Origin: Spirochaetota bacterium
Lineage (GTDB): Bacteria > Spirochaetota > UBA4802 > JAFGJZ01
Reading direction: 5' to 3'
Length of the DNA stretch: 8,708 nt
NCBI GenBank assembly: GCA_023396665.1
Contig: JAEWVL010000475.1
Location: 1-8,708 of the forward strand
The translations under genes and the position numbers were made by a program. Positions 7,055 through 8,708 of this stretch are shown here, one piece after another (position 1 is the stretch's first letter; every line of letters begins with the position of its first letter). The notes beneath the pieces were generated by a model. The model was not told the DNA's origin. It ran no database searches and worked only from the letters and a program-made list of their open reading frames with translations.

Positions 7055-7130
7055 AACTCTCCCTGTGCCGGCATTATCCGCGCAGGTTTTGAGGGTCTGT
7101 TCTCAGCCCGTTCGGGCACCCCTGAGTGTT
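7055..7130 (-). ncRNA. TPP riboswitch (THI element) controlling thiB-thiP
   Basis: Read on the minus strand, the conserved thiamine pyrophosphate aptamer is clear: AGGGGTGCC (7115-7123), a GCCCG/CGGGC hairpin (7106-7117), CTGAGA (7101-7106) which binds the pyrimidine ring, ACCTG (7083-7087), GGATAATGCC (7070-7079) which binds the pyrophosphate side, and CAGGGA (7060-7065). A short P1 is formed by AACaCTC (7124-7130) and GAGaGTT (7055-7061) with one mismatch. It ends 35 nt before the thiB ATG at 7019. No hairpin with a U run follows, so control at translation start is more likely than termination. High TPP is expected to reduce expression. Confidence 0.96.
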
Positions 7131-7478
7131 TACTTAAGAGTCGATGATGAGCTTCACAGGGCAAGACTTTTTTTCTTTCAAAGTAAAATATACGTATCAT
7201 AAGATACAGAAGAAATAAACAGGAGTTGTGCGTCGCTCCTTTGTTTTTCAATACTACCGCTGTTCTCTGTTTTTTACGTATGCCCCCGCTTCCGTGGTGT
7301 AATCTGTTGAGTTTATGAATATCTGTCCTTAAAAATATCGATGAAGATGAACCGGAGGGCAGGGAGAAAGGTGGTTTGCCATTTTTCCTGAGATTTATGC
7401 AAAAATGTGTTTAAAGAAAAATGACATTTATGGTTTATTTGTTAAGGTAAAATAATGGGGTGCAAATGAAATCTTTTG
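7131..7478. other. Gene-free stretch between thiB riboswitch and ferredoxin promoter
   Basis: No coding region stands out. It should hold the minus-strand promoter for the riboswitch-thiB-thiP unit. TATATT and TATGAT elements near 7184-7199 are possible -10 boxes but lack a good -35. Visible structures are a small palindrome GTATC-ATAA-GATAC near 7193-7206, an AGGAG/CTCCT hairpin (7221-7240) followed by TTGTTTTT, and a longer G-U containing hairpin at 7360-7390. The part from about 7390 on is clearly AT-rich. Confidence 0.5.
7221..7248 (+). terminator. Weak terminator-like hairpin
   Basis: AGGAG (7221-7225) pairs with CTCCT (7236-7240) across a 10-nt loop, followed by TTGTTTTT. The flanking AAACA and TGTTT can extend the stem past a small bulge. 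The stem is short and no plus-strand gene precedes it, so this is only a candidate. Confidence 0.2.
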
Positions 7479-7506
7479 TTGCTATTTTGGCATATCATTT
7501 TATTAT
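7479..7506 (+). promoter_or_regulatory. Predicted ferredoxin promoter
   Basis: TTGCTA (7479-7484), a 16-nt spacer and TATTAT (7501-7506, five of six consensus bases) in a very AT-rich stretch. Transcription would start near 7513, leaving a leader of about 42 nt to the ATG at 7555. Confidence 0.5.
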
Positions 7507-7541
7507 GGATTGTTGTTTGCGAAGCATACAAATAATGTTGT

Positions 7542-7547
7542 AAGGAG
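7542..7547 (+). promoter_or_regulatory. Ribosome binding site of the ferredoxin gene
   Basis: AAGGAG with 7-nt spacing to the ATG at 7555. It decides the start in favour of that ATG over an in-frame upstream start at 7510, which would add 15 residues not found in this family and would precede the predicted transcription start. Confidence 0.85.
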
Positions 7548-7554
7548 TCTATCC

Positions 7555-7725
7555 ATGGCCTATGTAATTACAGATGCCTGTACCTCTTGCGGTACTTGCG
7601 AAAGCGAATGTCCTGTAAGCGCTATTTCTCAAGGTGATACACAGTATCAGATCGACGCCGATTCATGTACAAGCTGCGGCCTTTGTGCAAGTGTTTGTCC
7701 TGTTGACGCTATCGAAGAGGATTAA
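7555..7725 (+). CDS. Clostridial-type 2[4Fe-4S] ferredoxin
   Basis: A 56-residue acidic electron carrier of the small bacterial 2[4Fe-4S] type. Two CxxCxxCxxxCP motifs are complete: Cys9/12/15/19-Pro20 and Cys38/41/44/48-Pro49, set in the usual pseudo-two-fold arrangement with AYVITDAC at the start and CPVDAI near the end. The length is exactly that of the clostridial family. Such proteins shuttle low-potential electrons between enzymes such as pyruvate:ferredoxin oxidoreductase and hydrogenases in the cytoplasm. The gene is monocistronic, with its own promoter, strong SD and terminator, which suggests high, independent expression. A functional link with the hydrogenase-like receptor about 3 kb away is only a guess. 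Confidence 0.96.
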   Translation: MAYVITDACTSCGTCESECPVSAISQGDTQYQIDADSCTSCGLCASVCPVDAIEED

Positions 7726-7730
7726 TTCCG

Positions 7731-7752
7731 GGGGATGATTTCATCCCCTTTT
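7731..7752 (+). terminator. Rho-independent terminator of the ferredoxin gene
   Basis: GGGGATGA (7731-7738) and TCATCCCC (7741-7748) form a perfect inverted repeat. The stem is effectively 7 bp with an ATTT loop, followed by TTTT. It begins 6 nt after the ferredoxin stop codon. The U run is short but the stem is strong. Confidence 0.85.
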
Positions 7753-7909
7753 CCTTCCCCCAAACCCCGTATTAGATACTTTCATTCACTCGCGTTTCTG
7801 TTCAGATTGTCAACCCTCCGGATTTTTTGTAAACCCTGTTGGCAGATCATGGCAAACAGAACCTCGAATGATTTCGATTAACGAAGAGATGACCTTTTAG
7901 CCGGTAGTC

Positions 7910-8708
7910 TTAGTCGAGCTTTCCTTTTTGTGCAGAAAACAGATTTCGCAGAATTTCAATATTTCCCGCAACAAGAGACAGAAAAATGATCAGACTTCCA
8001 GCGTAAAAATTCGCATTTAATTGTTCCCCGAGAAACACGACTGCAAGTACAGAGGCGAGTACCGGTTTAATAAAATAGACGAGTGTACCCGAACCGGTGT
8101 GCATGTTTGCCAGACCGTAGAAATAGAACATGTATGCGATGCCGCTGACGAAAATACCCAGATAGAGAATCGGCAGAAAAAGAGTGCTGTCGTCTGTATA
8201 CAGGGGAATGTGGAGTGTCAGCATGATCGGCACAAGCATAATGCTTCCCGTAAGAAAGGAAAAGGCTGTCATCACAAGCGGGTCGGTGCCGCTGAGCGTC
8301 AATCGTTTACCGAGAACGGTATAGAGCGCGAAGATGATTGCCGATCCGAGTACCAACGGCAGACCTTTCAGTGAAGATGACGCTAAATCGATGTCTGTGT
8401 AACAAAGAACAAGTACTCCGCTAAGTGCCGCAACTATGGCGCCGACCTTGCGTGCGGTGATTTTCTCGCCCAAAAGCGGCGACGCAAACAAGGTGACGAA
8501 TAGCGGATTGCTCGAAAATACGAGCGCAGTCAGCGACGCATCCAGGTATTTCAGGCTGTACTGGATAAGAGTCATGCTGATGACGACATTGACCAGTCCT
8601 AAAACGAACATGGCCTGCCAAAACGAACGATCGGCCCTGATACCCTTGCGTTTCATAAGAAACAGCGCGGCAGGCAAAAGCACGATACCGCCGCTCAGAA
8701 AACGGAAA
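7910..8708 (-). CDS. DMT superfamily (EamA-type) transporter, 5' end beyond the window
   Basis: 265 codons are visible up to the window edge. The frame stays open through it (FRFLSGGIVLLPAAL...), so the GTG at 8683 is internal and roughly 25-40 N-terminal residues with the first helix are missing. The protein is a polytopic inner-membrane permease of the drug/metabolite transporter superfamily, usually about 290-300 residues with ten helices in two EamA repeats. Both repeat ends are visible: NPLFVTLFASPLLGEKIT in the first half and KPVLASVLAVVFLGEQL in the second, each with the typical P...LGE pattern. Family members export amino acids or other metabolites; the substrate cannot be inferred. 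It is convergent with the ferredoxin gene, and no clear terminator follows its stop codon. Confidence 0.9.
   Translation of the reverse strand, partial: FRFLSGGIVLLPAALFLMKRKGIRADRSFWQAMFVLGLVNVVISMTLIQYSLKYLDASLTALVFSSNPLFVTLFASPLLGEKITARKVGAIVAALSGVLVLCYTDIDLASSSLKGLPLVLGSAIIFALYTVLGKRLTLSGTDPLVMTAFSFLTGSIMLVPIMLTLHIPLYTDDSTLFLPILYLGIFVSGIAYMFYFYGLANMHTGSGTLVYFIKPVLASVLAVVFLGEQLNANFYAGSLIIFLSLVAGNIEILRNLFSAQKGKLD

Noticed and set aside
6946..7251. Minus-strand open frame of 101 codons upstream of thiB
   Set aside because: It runs across the whole TPP aptamer and into the thiB signal peptide in another frame, so its sequence is dictated by RNA structure, not coding.
7510..7554. Upstream in-frame start for the ferredoxin
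   Set aside because: The AAGGAG site and the family length both point to the ATG at 7555. The extension would begin before the predicted transcription start.
7836..7859. Imperfect inverted repeat CTGTT...AACAG between the ferredoxin and the DMT gene
   Set aside because: Five pairs, a mismatch and two more pairs with no T run on either strand and no gene start nearby. It is too weak to call an operator or terminator.

Overview
The window suggests an anaerobic or facultative bacterium with sigma-70-like promoters and strong purine Shine-Dalgarno (SD) sites, possibly a spirochaete. The pointers are a relaxed lipobox on the thiamine-binding lipoprotein, a hydrogenase-like sensor fused to a chemoreceptor signalling domain, a clostridial-type ferredoxin, and tRNAs without an encoded CCA end. 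None of these settles the phylum, and a fermentative Firmicute remains possible. I see no insertion sequences, phage genes or CRISPR arrays.

Layout. At the left edge are two tandem serine tRNA genes on the minus strand (UGA complete, GCU cut by the window edge), with a good promoter directly upstream. After a gene-free stretch come two plus-strand genes: a MATE-family exporter (503-1858) and a KDPG/KHG aldolase, eda (1956-2597). The rest, apart from one small ferredoxin gene, is on the minus strand.

The most striking gene is 2637-4433. It encodes a 598-residue cytoplasmic protein made of a ferredoxin-like double [4Fe-4S] module, an [FeFe]-hydrogenase H-cluster domain, a further four-Cys cluster domain, and a chemoreceptor (MCP) signalling hairpin. 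The four cysteines expected to bind the H-cluster are kept, but the usual proton-relay cysteine is proline. This fits a soluble sensor of H2 or redox state rather than a turnover enzyme. It has its own predicted promoter.

Upstream of it on the same strand is a thiamine uptake locus: a TPP riboswitch (about 7055-7130), thiB (lipoprotein binding protein) and thiP (two-domain permease). thiP is broken by a one-base frameshift in a run of six A/T (5682-5687). Adding one T, or shifting ribosomes by -1, restores a 507-residue ThiP. No ThiQ ATPase is encoded next to it.

On the right, a 56-residue 2[4Fe-4S] ferredoxin gene (7555-7725) sits alone between a predicted promoter and a clear Rho-independent terminator. 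A DMT/EamA-type transporter on the minus strand runs off the window end.

How the genes relate: thiB and thiP form one riboswitch-controlled transport operon. The sensor, ferredoxin and aldolase fit a fermentative, H2-linked metabolism, but nothing in the window ties them into one operon.
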